NCBI RefSeq assembly: GCF_004011865.1 | Contig: NZ_RKLP01000003.1 | Coordinates: 310,001 to 374,000 of the forward strand | Length of the DNA: 64,000 nt | From: Prescottella agglutinans | Lineage (GTDB): Bacteria; Actinomycetota; Actinomycetes; Mycobacteriales; Mycobacteriaceae | Reading direction: 5' to 3' | Shown here: in pieces, positions 41,241 through 51,365 of the stretch | Layout: each line of letters opens with the position of its first letter | Numbering within the stretch: the stretch's first letter is position 1 | Notes under the pieces: generated by a model | Told to the model about the DNA's origin: nothing | Seen by the model: only the letters and a program-made list of their open reading frames with translations | The model's database searches: none | Position numbers and translations under genes: made by a program

Positions 41241-41867
41241 ATGCGCGCACCACAACAGGATCGGAGCCGCCTCACCAGGCATCGACTCCTCGAGGCGACC
41301 GTCGACTGCCTCGCCGAGTTCGGCTGGTCCGCCACGACCGTCGCCGTCGTCGCGCAGCGGGCCGGCGTCTCGCGCGGCGCCACACAGCACCACTTCCCGA
41401 CCCGCGAGGACCTGATCACCGCGGCGCTCGAGTTCATGTTCGACAGCCGGATGGAGCAGGCGCACCGGGAGGCCACCGAACTGCCCGACGGCGCCGACCG
41501 CACCGAGGCCGTGGTCGCGCGGCTCGTCGACTACTACACGAGCACGCTGTTCAAGGCGGCGCTGCAGGTGTGGACCGCCGCGGCCGCCGACCCGGAACTG
41601 CGCGCGCGGGTGCTCCCGCTCGAGGAGCGCTTCGGTCGCGTCGCGCACCGCACCGCCGTCGAGAGCCTCGGCGTCGACGACTCGGACCCCGCCGTTCGTG
41701 GACTCGTCCAGGCCACCCTCGATCTGGCCCGCGGACTCGGCCTCGCCGACGTCCTGACCGACGACTCGCGGCGGCGCGCCGAGATCGTGCGCTGCTGGGC
41801 CGCCCAGCTCGACGCCGGGTTGCGTTCGATCGCCGCCGCGTCGTCACCCACGGCCTCACTGCCGTAG
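41241..41867 (+). CDS. TetR/AcrR-family regulator
   Basis: A 208-residue regulator. The HTH at about 25-50 reads WSATTVAVVAQRAGVSRGATQHHF; a ligand-binding helical domain follows. ATG 41241 lacks a strong ribosome site. In M. tuberculosis a TetR gene (Rv0681) also lies just before rpsL, so this may be its counterpart. It may instead control the acyl-CoA carboxylase operon or the small porin gene. The target is unknown. Confidence 0.85.
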   Translation: MRAPQQDRSRLTRHRLLEATVDCLAEFGWSATTVAVVAQRAGVSRGATQHHFPTREDLITAALEFMFDSRMEQAHREATELPDGADRTEAVVARLVDYYTSTLFKAALQVWTAAAADPELRARVLPLEERFGRVAHRTAVESLGVDDSDPAVRGLVQATLDLARGLGLADVLTDDSRRRAEIVRCWAAQLDAGLRSIAAASSPTASLP

Positions 41868-41885
41868 CCGGTACAGTTCCGCTCC

Positions 41886-42416
41886 ATGCCGAAGAAGCTG
41901 GTGGGTGCGCTGCTGGCTGCGGCCGGCCTGCTGCTCGCCGGTTGCGGCGGCGCGGAATCCGAGGAGGCGTCCGGTGACGCGTCGGTGTCGACCGCGCGGG
42001 GCGCGGCCCCGTTCTTCGGCGAATGCGGATCCGTCACCGACGACGAGGTCGCGCAGGCGTTCGGCGTTCCCGGTTTCGGAACCGTCGTCCGCAATTCGGT
42101 GGGCTGCGAGTGGCAGCTGTCCGCGCAGGACGGACAGCGTTCCCCGCACGTGTCGTTCTCCTGGTACCGCGGCAGCCCGATCGGACGCGAACGCGCGGGC
42201 AGTGAACTGATCGGGCGTCCGGCCACCGACATCGAGATCGACGGCAACCCCGGGTTCGTCGCCTCGCTCTCGAGCCGGCTGTGCGAGCTGGGCGTGCAGT
42301 TCGGAGACGACTTCGTGCACTGGTCGATCGCCTATGCGGAAGCCGCGCCGACTGCGGATCCGTGCCGGGCGGCCCGCCGGCTCGCCGAACTGACGGTGGA
42401 GAGGGCGGCGAAGTGA
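41886..42416 (+). CDS. DUF3558-type lipoprotein 1
   Basis: A 176-residue lipoprotein. The signal peptide (KKLVGALLAAAGLLLAGC) ends in lipobox LLAGC with Cys at about residue 20. The mature part has ECGSVTDDEVAQAFGV and four spaced Cys (ECGS, VGCEW, RLCEL, DPCRA), typical of DUF3558. A -10-like TACAGT ends eight bases before the ATG, suggesting a leaderless mRNA. It is coupled to the next gene by a four-base overlap. The role is unknown; it is predicted on the outer face of the membrane. Confidence 0.8.
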   Translation: MPKKLVGALLAAAGLLLAGCGGAESEEASGDASVSTARGAAPFFGECGSVTDDEVAQAFGVPGFGTVVRNSVGCEWQLSAQDGQRSPHVSFSWYRGSPIGRERAGSELIGRPATDIEIDGNPGFVASLSSRLCELGVQFGDDFVHWSIAYAEAAPTADPCRAARRLAELTVERAAK

Positions 42417-42943
42417 GGCGCCGCGCGATCCCGGCTGCCGCGATCGCCGGCGTCCTCGTGCTCTCCGGTTGCGGCGCCGCCGTCGACGGCACGGCCGTCC
42501 CGGAGGGGGCGACCGCGCCGGGCTCGTCGTCCGAGTACGCGGCCCTGCTCACCGAGTGTGACGCCGTCGACCGCGACCAGATCGCCGAGGTCGTCGGCGG
42601 CGGCGCGATCGAACGCGGCTTCTTCGGTGCCATCTGTCGGTGGTCCGTCACCGGGCCGTCCGGGCCGGTGCGGGTGACGTTCGACTGGTTCGAGACGGGT
42701 GCGCTCGATGTCGAGCGCGAGACGTCGCGGCGGCTGGGCTACACGGTCGAGGACGCCAGTGTCGACGGTCGTCGTGCGGTGCTGTCGAGGCAGCCGCAGG
42801 ATCCCGGCGCGTGCGGGATCTCCACCGGCAGCCCCGTCTCGGGCGTCGTCGGTTGGTGGGTGCAGTACCAGGGTGCGGGGCATCCCGATCCCTGTGAGGC
42901 GGCGGCGACGCTGGCGAAACTGACGCTCGATCTGAGTGCCTGA
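42413..42943 (+). CDS. DUF3558-type lipoprotein 2
   Basis: A 176-residue paralogue from GTG 42413, with signal RRRAIPAAAIAGVLVLSGC and Cys at about 20. The Cys spacing (ECDAV, ICRWS, ACGIS, DPCEA) repeats that of lipoprotein 1, so the pair arose by tandem duplication. Similar lipoprotein genes occur upstream of rpsL in mycobacteria. Function unknown. Confidence 0.8.
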   Translation: MRRRAIPAAAIAGVLVLSGCGAAVDGTAVPEGATAPGSSSEYAALLTECDAVDRDQIAEVVGGGAIERGFFGAICRWSVTGPSGPVRVTFDWFETGALDVERETSRRLGYTVEDASVDGRRAVLSRQPQDPGACGISTGSPVSGVVGWWVQYQGAGHPDPCEAAATLAKLTLDLSA

Positions 42944-42970
42944 CGTCCTCGTCCGGACCCCGGGCCCGCT

Positions 42971-43000
42971 TTGACCTCGAATGGAGCCGCCAGGTATCGT
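42971..43000 (+). promoter_or_regulatory. Predicted promoter of the rpsL-rpsG-fusA-tuf operon
   Basis: TTGACC (42971-42976), an 18-base spacer and TATCGT (42995-43000) form a strong principal-sigma match. Initiation near 43007 gives a leader of about 260 bases. Confidence 0.65.
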
Positions 43001-43006
43001 TGGGGG

Positions 43007-43265
43007 TCGTGTCCGACGTGCTCGGGCCGATCTGTGTGCCTATGCGAGGCATTGGCGTGCGCGTGTTTCTGGAGTTTCCGTGAGGTTTCTGCAGGTACGA
43101 GCATCCGGTTGCCTGTGTGGGGGTACGCGACACGCCCGACCTCGTGTGCACGCGCGGGGTGGGTGCGGGGCAGCAGCTTTCTTGCCCCAACCGATGGATC
43201 CCTAATTTCAGAACAGCCAGTGTTGCTCGTCTGAGCAGTCTGGAACCAACGAAGAAAGCCGATAC
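43007..43265 (+). promoter_or_regulatory. Long untranslated leader of rpsL
   Basis: The 322-base gap before rpsL contains no credible gene. After the promoter there are two short hairpins, GGGGCA/TGCCCC at 43167-43188 and TGCTC/GAGCA at 43224-43237, and a weak ribosome site (GAAGAAAG). Small in-frame starts in it lack ribosome sites. The leader could carry translational feedback by S7 or S12, but no known motif was recognised. Confidence 0.45.
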
Positions 43266-43640
43266 ATGCCAACCATCAACCAGCTGGTCCGTAAGGGCCG
43301 CCGCGACAAGGCCGCCAAGGTCAAGACCGCGGCCCTGAAGGGCAGCCCGCAGCGTCGTGGCGTGTGCACTCGCGTGTACACCACCACCCCGAAGAAGCCG
43401 AACTCCGCGCTGCGGAAGGTCGCACGTGTGCGCCTCACCAGCTCCGTCGAGGTCACCGCTTACATCCCGGGTGAAGGCCACAACCTGCAGGAGCACTCGA
43501 TGGTGCTCGTCCGCGGCGGTCGTGTGAAGGACCTCCCCGGTGTGCGCTACAAGATCATCCGCGGCTCGCTCGACACCCAGGGTGTCAAGAACCGCAAGCA
43601 GGCTCGCAGCCGTTACGGCGCCAAGAAGGAGAAGAGCTAA
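43266..43640 (+). CDS. rpsL: 30S ribosomal protein S12
   Basis: A 124-residue S12. The streptomycin-relevant loops [16 protein letters not shown] and [14 protein letters not shown] are wild type, with both Lys residues present, so no classic streptomycin-resistance change is seen. S12 sits at the decoding centre. The stop overlaps the rpsG ATG by one base (TAATG), coupling translation. Confidence 0.98.
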   Translation: MPTINQLVRKGRRDKAAKVKTAALKGSPQRRGVCTRVYTTTPKKPNSALRKVARVRLTSSVEVTAYIPGEGHNLQEHSMVLVRGGRVKDLPGVRYKIIRGSLDTQGVKNRKQARSRYGAKKEKS

Positions 43641-44110
43641 TGCCACGTAAGGGCCCCGCTCCCAAGCGCCCGCTCGTCGCCGACCCGGTCTACGGCTCGC
43701 CGCTGGTCACCCAGCTGGTGAACAAGATCCTGCTGGACGGCAAGAAGTCCACCGCCGAGCGCATCGTCTACGGTGCCCTCGAGCAGGCTCGCGAGAAGAC
43801 CGGCACCGATCCGGTCGTCACCCTCAAGCGCGCGCTCGACAACGTCAAGCCCGCCCTCGAGGTCCGCAGCCGTCGCGTCGGTGGCGCCACCTACCAGGTG
43901 CCGGTCGAGGTTCGCCCCGGCCGCTCCACCACGCTGGCCCTGCGCTGGCTGGTCACCTTCTCGCGCGCTCGTCGTGAGAAGACCATGGTCGAGCGTCTCG
44001 CCAACGAGCTTCTCGATGCGAGCAACGGCCTGGGCGCTTCCGTGAAGCGTCGCGAGGACACCCACAAGATGGCTGAAGCCAACAAGGCGTTCGCGCACTA
44101 CCGCTGGTGA
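43640..44110 (+). CDS. rpsG: 30S ribosomal protein S7
   Basis: A 156-residue S7 of normal length, opening [20 protein letters not shown]. The block [16 protein letters not shown] at about 77-92 is diagnostic. S7 organises the 30S head and is the usual autorepressor of the str operon. It is followed by a large hairpin before fusA. Confidence 0.98.
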   Translation: MPRKGPAPKRPLVADPVYGSPLVTQLVNKILLDGKKSTAERIVYGALEQAREKTGTDPVVTLKRALDNVKPALEVRSRRVGGATYQVPVEVRPGRSTTLALRWLVTFSRARREKTMVERLANELLDASNGLGASVKRREDTHKMAEANKAFAHYRW

Positions 44111-44115
44111 CACCC

Positions 44116-44165
44116 CGCCAGGCCGAGGGAGCCTTCCGGGCACCGAATCCCTCGGCCTGGCGTTG
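44116..44165 (+). terminator. Hairpin between rpsG and fusA
   Basis: CGCCAGGCCGAGGGA (44116-44130) and TCCCTCGGCCTGGCG (44148-44162) make a perfect 15-base-pair stem. The short TTG after it suggests partial termination, separating S12/S7 output from EF-G/EF-Tu output. Confidence 0.7.
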
Positions 44166-44261
44166 TCACTACTGTGTCGGTTCCGTCACCGGGCCGGCTG
44201 ACAAGAAAAAGAGACGTGGCCCCAGAAGGGCCGACACGATCAACGAGCGGGGAAGAATCCT

Positions 44262-46364
44262 GTGGCACAGGAAGTGCTGACCGACCTGAACAAGGTCCGC
44301 AACATCGGCATCATGGCGCACATCGATGCCGGCAAGACCACCACCACCGAGCGCATCCTCTTCTACACCGGTGTGAACTACAAGATCGGTGAGACCCACG
44401 ACGGTGCGTCGACCACCGACTGGATGGAGCAGGAGAAGGAGCGTGGTATCACCATCACCTCCGCTGCTGTGACCTGTTTCTGGAACAAGAACCAGATCAA
44501 CATCATCGACACCCCCGGCCACGTCGACTTCACGGTCGAGGTCGAGCGTTCGCTGCGCGTCCTCGACGGCGCTGTCGCAGTGTTCGACGGCAAGGAGGGC
44601 GTCGAGCCCCAGTCCGAGCAGGTCTGGCGCCAGGCTGCCAAGTACGACGTTCCGCGCATCTGCTTCGTCAACAAGATGGACAAGATGGGCGCGGACTTCT
44701 ACTTCACCGTGCAGACCATCATCGATCGCCTCGGCGCGAAGCCGCTGGTTCTCCAGCTGCCGATCGGTGCCGAGGACGACTTCGACGGTGTCGTCGACCT
44801 CGTCGAGATGAAGGCCATCACCTGGCGCGGCGTCGTGCCGACCGGTGCCGAGCCCACCATCGAGGAGATCCCCGCGGATCTGGCCGACAAGGCCGCCGAG
44901 TACCGCGAGAAGCTGCTCGAGACCGTTGCCGAGTCCGACGAAGCTCTCATGGAGAAGTACTTCGGCGGCGAGGAGCTCACGGTCGAGGAGATCAAGGGCG
45001 CCATCCGCAAGATGACGGTCAACTCCGAGCTGTACCCGGTGCTGTGTGGCTCCGCGTTCAAGAACAAGGGTGTTCAGCCCATGCTCGACGCGGTCATCGA
45101 CTACCTCCCGAACCCGCTGGACATCGGCGAGGTCCACGGCCACGCCGTGAACAACGAGGAAGAGGAGCTGGTCCGCAAGCCCAGCAAGGACGAGCCCTTC
45201 TCGGCTCTGGCCTTCAAGATCGCGGCGCACCCGTTCTTCGGCAAGCTCACCTTCGTGCGCGTCTACTCGGGTCGTGTCGAGCCGGGTGCCCAGGTGCTCA
45301 ACGCCACCAAGGGCAAGAAGGAGCGCATCGGCAAGCTCTTCCAGATGCACGCCAACAAGGAGAACCCGGTCGACGAGGCCGTGGCCGGCCACATCTACGC
45401 GATGATCGGCCTGAAGGACACCACGACCGGTGACACCCTGTGCGACCAGGCGAACCCGATCGTCCTCGAGTCGATGACGTTCCCGGACCCGGTCATCCAG
45501 GTCTCCATCGAGCCCAAGACCAAGTCCGACCAGGAGAAGCTGGGCACCGCGATCCAGAAGCTCGCGGAAGAGGACCCGACCTTCTCGGTCGAGCTGGACG
45601 AGGAGACCGGCCAGACCGTCATCGGCGGCATGGGCGAGCTGCACCTCGACATCCTCGTCGACCGTATGCGTCGCGAGTTCAAGGTCGAGGCCAACGTCGG
45701 CAAGCCGCAGGTTGCGTACCGTGAGACCATCACCAAGCCGGTCGAGAAGCACGAGTTCACGCACAAGAAGCAGACCGGTGGTTCGGGCCAGTTCGCAAAG
45801 GTCATCATCGCCCTCGAGCCCTTCGTCGGCGAGGACGGCGCGAGCTACGAGTTCGAGAACAAGGTCACGGGTGGTCGCGTTCCGCGCGAGTACATCCCGT
45901 CGGTCGACGCCGGTGCCCAGGACGCGATGCAGTACGGTGTTCTCGCCGGTTACCCGCTCGTGAACCTGAAGCTGACCCTGCTCGACGGCGCTTACCACGA
46001 CGTCGACTCCTCGGAAATGGCCTTCAAGGTCGCCGGTTCGCAGGCGCTCAAGGAAGCCGCCCGCAAGGCCGGCCCGGTCATTCTCGAGCCCCTCATGGCT
46101 GTCGAGGTCACCACGCCCGAGGACTACATGGGTGACGTGATCGGCGACCTCAACTCCCGCCGTGGCCAGATCCAGGCCATGGAGGAACGCAGTGGTGCCC
46201 GTGTCGTGAAGGCGCTGGTTCCGCTCTCGGAGATGTTCGGCTACATCGGTGACCTGCGGTCGAAGACCCAGGGTCGAGCGAACTTCTCCATGGTGTTCGA
46301 TTCCTACGCAGAGGTTCCCGCGAACGTCTCGAAGGAAATCATCGCCAAGGCGACCGGCGAGTAA
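44262..46364 (+). CDS. fusA: Elongation factor G
   Basis: A 700-residue translational GTPase from GTG 44262. G1 [15 protein letters not shown] is at about 19-33 and G3 DTPGHVDF near 85-92, with NKMD as the guanine-specificity motif. Domains II-V are complete, with [15 protein letters not shown] near 535. EF-G drives ribosomal translocation in the cytosol. It lies 89 bases before tuf. Confidence 0.98.
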   Translation: MAQEVLTDLNKVRNIGIMAHIDAGKTTTTERILFYTGVNYKIGETHDGASTTDWMEQEKERGITITSAAVTCFWNKNQINIIDTPGHVDFTVEVERSLRVLDGAVAVFDGKEGVEPQSEQVWRQAAKYDVPRICFVNKMDKMGADFYFTVQTIIDRLGAKPLVLQLPIGAEDDFDGVVDLVEMKAITWRGVVPTGAEPTIEEIPADLADKAAEYREKLLETVAESDEALMEKYFGGEELTVEEIKGAIRKMTVNSELYPVLCGSAFKNKGVQPMLDAVIDYLPNPLDIGEVHGHAVNNEEEELVRKPSKDEPFSALAFKIAAHPFFGKLTFVRVYSGRVEPGAQVLNATKGKKERIGKLFQMHANKENPVDEAVAGHIYAMIGLKDTTTGDTLCDQANPIVLESMTFPDPVIQVSIEPKTKSDQEKLGTAIQKLAEEDPTFSVELDEETGQTVIGGMGELHLDILVDRMRREFKVEANVGKPQVAYRETITKPVEKHEFTHKKQTGGSGQFAKVIIALEPFVGEDGASYEFENKVTGGRVPREYIPSVDAGAQDAMQYGVLAGYPLVNLKLTLLDGAYHDVDSSEMAFKVAGSQALKEAARKAGPVILEPLMAVEVTTPEDYMGDVIGDLNSRRGQIQAMEERSGARVVKALVPLSEMFGYIGDLRSKTQGRANFSMVFDSYAEVPANVSKEIIAKATGE

Positions 46365-46453
46365 CCTCGGTTTCGTCGGCCGAAGCACGACCAACGTAAT
46401 AACCAACCGCACTGCTGCATACCGCAAGCACAATCAGTCCAGGAGGACATCCA

Positions 46454-47644
<1,191 letters not shown>

Positions 47645-47659
47645 GCTAGTTCTCACTGA

Positions 47660-47701
47660 CGCCAAGGGCGCTCACTCCTTCGGGAGTGGGCGCCCTTCGG
47701 C
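47660..47701 (+). terminator. Terminator after tuf
   Basis: GCCAAGGGCGCTCACTCC pairs with GGGAGTGGGCGCCCTTCGGC with small imperfections and a TTC loop, followed by GTTT. Confidence 0.85.
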
Positions 47702-47837
47702 GTTTCGAGGGCCGGAATCGGTCCGGGTGGGGGATGCGGCGGACTTGTTCGCGGGACCTGGGTTCAGGCTCGCCCTAGGCTGGACGGAAACCGGGACCGA
47801 GAACGCGCCGGCTTCCGGCGTCGGACAAGGAGCGGCG

Positions 47838-49322
47838 ATGCCCTCTCGCGAATCCCTCGCCAGGCACGAGACCGAGGTGCTGGTGATCGGGGGAGGACCC
47901 ACCGGGATGACCGTCGCGGGGGATCTCGCTCGTGCCGGCCGTCAGGTCGTGGTCCTGGAGCGGTGGCCGTCGATCAATCCGTCCAGCCGGGCCTTCGTCA
48001 CCATGCCCCGCACCCTCGAGGTGCTGGACAGCCGCGGTCTCGCTGACGACTTGCTGGCGGACGCCGGCACTGCTTCGCGCGTCAATCTGTTCGCCGGCGC
48101 GGCGCTCGATCTGAGCAACCTGCCGTCGCGATACCGGTTCGTGATGATCACCCCGCAGACCGTCGTCGACCGAGCCCTCACGCGCTACGCCGAAGCCCAA
48201 GGGGCGATGGTGCTGCGTGGTTCGGAGGTGTCGGGTCTGGCGCAGGATCGGAGTGGCGTGACGGTCACGTCTCGCCCGAAGGGCGGCGTCGACAGCGACG
48301 TGTGGCGAGCCGAGTACGTCGTGGGCGCGGACGGCGCCCACAGCACGGTCCGCCGACTCCTCGGGGTCGATTTTCCCGGCAAGACGGTGCTGTCGTCCGT
48401 GGCGCTGGCCGATGTCCGGCTGAGCGCGGGTCCCGACGGCGCCGGCCTCACACTCGGCACCACCAGGGATTGCTTCGGCTTCCTGGCGCCCTACGGCAAG
48501 GCCCGGCCCGGATGGTTCAGATCGATGACCTGGGACCGGGCCCGACCCCTTCCCGACACCGACCCGGTGGAGGAGGACGAGGTGATCGCCGTCCTCGGTC
48601 GCGCGATGGGGCGCGACGTCGGAGTGGAGGAATTCTCGTGGTCGTCCCGCTTCCACTGCGACGAGCGGCAGGTGACCGATTACCGACACGGGCGCGTGTT
48701 CCTGGCGGGCGACGCCGCGCACGTGCACTCCCCGATGGGAGGTCAGGGGATGAACACCGGCATCCAGGACGCCGCCAACCTTGCCTGGAAGCTCGATGCC
48801 GTGCTGTCGGGCGCAGACCCCGCAGTCCTCAGTTCGTACCAGCACGAGCGGCATCCCGTGGGGAAGCGGGTCGTCCTGCAGAGCGGCCTCATGATGCGCG
48901 CTGTCACCCTGGAACCCGCCCCCGCCCGTGCCTTGCGCGACACGCTCGCGCCGCTGCTCTCACGGTTCGCGCCGGCGCGGGACATGATCGCGGGCAGCTT
49001 CTCCGGCGTGACCCTGCGCTATCCCCGGGGCCGAGATCAGCACCGCCTGGCCGGCAGGCGCGCCACCGAGGTACCGCTGCACGCGGGGCGGCTGACTGCG
49101 GTTCAGAGAGAGCACCCGGGCTTCGTGCTGGTCCGTGAGAACGGCGCCGCCCCCGCGCCCACCGGTGTGCCCGACCACGTCGTGCATGCCCGACGCCGGG
49201 ACAGCGGCCCGGCGCTGCTCGTCCGCCCCGACGGATACATCGCATGGGCCGGTCCGAGCCTGCAGGACCGAGGCCCGTCGGGCTGGGAGACCGCATACCG
49301 TTCCTGGACGGGCGCCCCGTGA
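47838..49322 (+). CDS. FAD-dependent aromatic monooxygenase-like protein (PheA/TfdB family)
   Basis: A 494-residue flavoprotein from ATG 47838, set by AAGGAG at 47827-47832. The FAD-binding GxGxxG block reads VLVIGGGPTGMTVAGDLA at about 15-32. The DG motif is GADGAHSTVRRLLG, and the GD motif is VFLAGDAAHVHSPMGGQGMN near 289-308. These class-A hydroxylases add one oxygen to phenolic or polyketide rings using NAD(P)H. Rifamycin monooxygenases belong to the same superfamily, but nothing here proves that substrate. The gene is alone, converging on the LysR gene. Confidence 0.83.
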   Translation: MPSRESLARHETEVLVIGGGPTGMTVAGDLARAGRQVVVLERWPSINPSSRAFVTMPRTLEVLDSRGLADDLLADAGTASRVNLFAGAALDLSNLPSRYRFVMITPQTVVDRALTRYAEAQGAMVLRGSEVSGLAQDRSGVTVTSRPKGGVDSDVWRAEYVVGADGAHSTVRRLLGVDFPGKTVLSSVALADVRLSAGPDGAGLTLGTTRDCFGFLAPYGKARPGWFRSMTWDRARPLPDTDPVEEDEVIAVLGRAMGRDVGVEEFSWSSRFHCDERQVTDYRHGRVFLAGDAAHVHSPMGGQGMNTGIQDAANLAWKLDAVLSGADPAVLSSYQHERHPVGKRVVLQSGLMMRAVTLEPAPARALRDTLAPLLSRFAPARDMIAGSFSGVTLRYPRGRDQHRLAGRRATEVPLHAGRLTAVQREHPGFVLVRENGAAPAPTGVPDHVVHARRRDSGPALLVRPDGYIAWAGPSLQDRGPSGWETAYRSWTGAP

Positions 49323-49361
49323 CCGTCGGGACACACCGGAACCTGCCTCCCGGGGACGACG

Positions 49362-50252
49362 TCACGAGGAGGGGACGTGCTCCCCGAACGCGCGCCGGGT
49401 GTGCGTGAGGAGTTCGCGCAGCGCGGGCGAGGGTTCCTGCTTCCACACGAGTGCCAGCACGGCGTCGACAGGGACGTCGGTGATCACCCGCGAGTCGAGG
49501 TTCGGGTACGCCGCCGCCATGGACTCGCTCAGGATCGCGACGCCCAGCCCGCGGACCGCGAGGTCGGCCACGGCATCGGGGGCGCTGGCCTGCAGCGCGA
49601 CGTCGGCCCGGCAGCGCAGTTCTCCGCACCCCTGCTCGAGAACGGTGCGGATGCCGGTGCCCGCCGGCAGCGCGACCAGAGGATGAGCGCACACGTCGGC
49701 CAGCGTCACCGACGACAGCCGGGTCAGGGGATGACCGGCGGGCACCGCGGCGACCAACCGCTCACGCACCAGCGTGAACGAGTCCAGATCGGTGGGCGTG
49801 TCGCCAGCGACCCCGACGAGAGCCAGGTCGACGGTCCCGCCGCGTACGCCGTCGACGAGTCGATCGGAGTTGTCCTCCGTCAGGCTCACGTCGACGCCCG
49901 GATGCGCGTGATGAAACGCGGACAGGGCGTCGAACAGTGGCGTCACGGTGCAGGCCGTGACCATGCCGACCTCGAGCCGACCCCGGACCAGCTGGTTGAC
50001 GTCGTCGACGGCATCACGGACGGCGCGGGCTGCGGCCAGCGCGGCGCGGGCGTGCGCCAGGGCGGCCTCGCCGGCCACCGTGAGTGTGGCGATGCGCGTC
50101 GAGCGGTCGAACAGGGGTGCTCCCAGGTCGTTCTCGAGCTGGCGGATCTGTGCGCTGATGCCCGACTGGCTGACGTGTACGCGCGCGGCGGCACGGGTGA
50201 AGTTGGCTTCCTCGGCGACCGCCACGAAGTACTCGAGCTGACGAAGTTCCAT
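49362..50252 (-). CDS. LysR-family transcriptional regulator
   Basis: A 296-residue LTTR. The N-terminal winged HTH (MELRQLEYFVAVAEEANFTR, then VSQSGISAQIRQLENDLG) occupies about 1-60, followed by the two-lobe effector domain. It is divergent from the NTF2-like gene, with a T-N11-A box in the 102-base spacer. By the usual LTTR logic it regulates that neighbour and perhaps the monooxygenase. The effector is unknown. Confidence 0.9.
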   Translation of the reverse strand: MELRQLEYFVAVAEEANFTRAAARVHVSQSGISAQIRQLENDLGAPLFDRSTRIATLTVAGEAALAHARAALAAARAVRDAVDDVNQLVRGRLEVGMVTACTVTPLFDALSAFHHAHPGVDVSLTEDNSDRLVDGVRGGTVDLALVGVAGDTPTDLDSFTLVRERLVAAVPAGHPLTRLSSVTLADVCAHPLVALPAGTGIRTVLEQGCGELRCRADVALQASAPDAVADLAVRGLGVAILSESMAAAYPNLDSRVITDVPVDAVLALVWKQEPSPALRELLTHTRRAFGEHVPSS

Positions 50253-50290
50253 AACTGTGGATTCTAGTTTCGAGCAGAACTATCTGTTGG

Positions 50291-50306
50291 ATTTCTTATT
50301 CGAAAT
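50291..50306. promoter_or_regulatory. LysR-type T-N11-A box
   Basis: ATTTC-TTATTC-GAAAT is a perfect 5+6+5 inverted repeat centred between the LysR gene and the divergent NTF2-like gene, the standard position for an LTTR recognition site. Confidence 0.5.
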
Positions 50307-50354
50307 GACCGACGCTCGTAGTGACGGATCGGACGCACACGAGAGGACACAACG

Positions 50355-50732
50355 ATGACGAAGGCGCATGTCGAGCAGGCGATGACCCCAGAGGACCTCA
50401 CCCGGTTGTTCGTGGAGCGCTCGAACGCCGGCGACGCGGACGGCGTCGCCGCGCTGTACGAGGAGGATGCGGTGATGGCCTACCCGCCGGGATCGTTCAC
50501 GGTCGGCCGCGCGGCGATCCGGGACCTGTGGGCACAGGTGCTCAGCCATGCGCCGCGCTTCGAACCCGAACCCCCGCTCCCGACGCTGGTGAGTGGTGAC
50601 CTCGCGCTGACCTCGACGCCGCCGCGGGACGGGGCGGGCGCCCGGGCACAGGTGGTCCGGCGGCAGGCCGACGGCAGTTGGCTGCGGGTGCTCGATCAGC
50701 CGGAGTTCGTCACCCCCGGCGCCGACCGCTAG
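50355..50732 (+). CDS. SnoaL/NTF2-like protein
   Basis: A 125-residue protein with the NTF2-like cone fold: a helix LTRLFVERSNAGDADGVAALY at about 15-34, then EEDAVMAYPPGSFTVGRAAI and a beta-sheet half. Such small proteins include ketosteroid isomerases and polyketide cyclases, or are binding proteins. It is divergent from the LysR gene and probably its target. The reaction is unknown. Confidence 0.75.
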   Translation: MTKAHVEQAMTPEDLTRLFVERSNAGDADGVAALYEEDAVMAYPPGSFTVGRAAIRDLWAQVLSHAPRFEPEPPLPTLVSGDLALTSTPPRDGAGARAQVVRRQADGSWLRVLDQPEFVTPGADR

Positions 50733-51361
50733 TCGCCGACCGCCACGCGCAAGCCGTGCGCGGCAGCGAAGCTCACGGCCTGGGTCAGTTCGATGGCGGC
50801 GCCGGCGAGTTTCGCGGACGTCCACAGGGACGGGTCGACGCGGGCGCCTTCGAGGTCGGCGTCGTCGAGGCGCAGTCCGGCGGTGCGCGCGCCCGTCAGG
50901 TCGGCGCCGCGCAGGTTCGCCTTGCGGAGATCGGCGTCGACGAGGTTGGCCTCCCGCAGTCGGCACCCGGAGAGGTCGGCGCCGCGGAGATCGACTTCGC
51001 CGAGCGACGCGAGCGTGAAGTCCACCTCCTCGAGCGTGAGCGGGCGGATCCGGGACTCCCGGATCACCGAACCCATGAAGCTCGAGTGCCGGAACGTGCT
51101 GTCCCACATGCGGGTGTACTCGAAGTGACAGTTCCGGAACGCGGTGCCGCTGTGCCGGGATCCGGTGAGGTCGGCACCGGTGAAGTCGCAGCCGGTGAAC
51201 GTGACGTTCTCGGTGACGAGTCCCGACAGATCCGCGTCCCGGAAGTCGCACCCGGTGTAGGTGCGGCGGCGCCAGGTCTCACCGGCGAAACACGCGTCGG
51301 AGAAGTCCTCGCGCTCGAACTCGGTGTCGTCGGCGGCCGGGTCGGGTTGCGTGTCACTCAC
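50729..51361 (-). CDS. Pentapeptide-repeat protein
   Basis: A 210-residue protein from GTG 51361. About 22 tandem pentapeptides run from residue 40 to 190 in two blocks, with clear A(D/N)LXX units such as RDADLSGLV, ADLRKANLRGADLTGA and LDDADLEGA. The fold is a right-handed quadrilateral beta-helix. Some family members (MfpA, Qnr) mimic DNA and protect gyrase from fluoroquinolones; others have no such role. It starts four bases after the amaP stop and is the last gene of the Asp23 operon. Its stop overlaps that of the convergent NTF2-like gene. Confidence 0.85.
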   Translation of the reverse strand: MSDTQPDPAADDTEFEREDFSDACFAGETWRRRTYTGCDFRDADLSGLVTENVTFTGCDFTGADLTGSRHSGTAFRNCHFEYTRMWDSTFRHSSFMGSVIRESRIRPLTLEEVDFTLASLGEVDLRGADLSGCRLREANLVDADLRKANLRGADLTGARTAGLRLDDADLEGARVDPSLWTSAKLAGAAIELTQAVSFAAAHGLRVAVGD

Positions 51362-51365
51362 CGTG

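Noticed and set aside
43380-43560. Streptomycin-resistance substitutions in rpsL
   Set aside because: Both key Lys residues are present.
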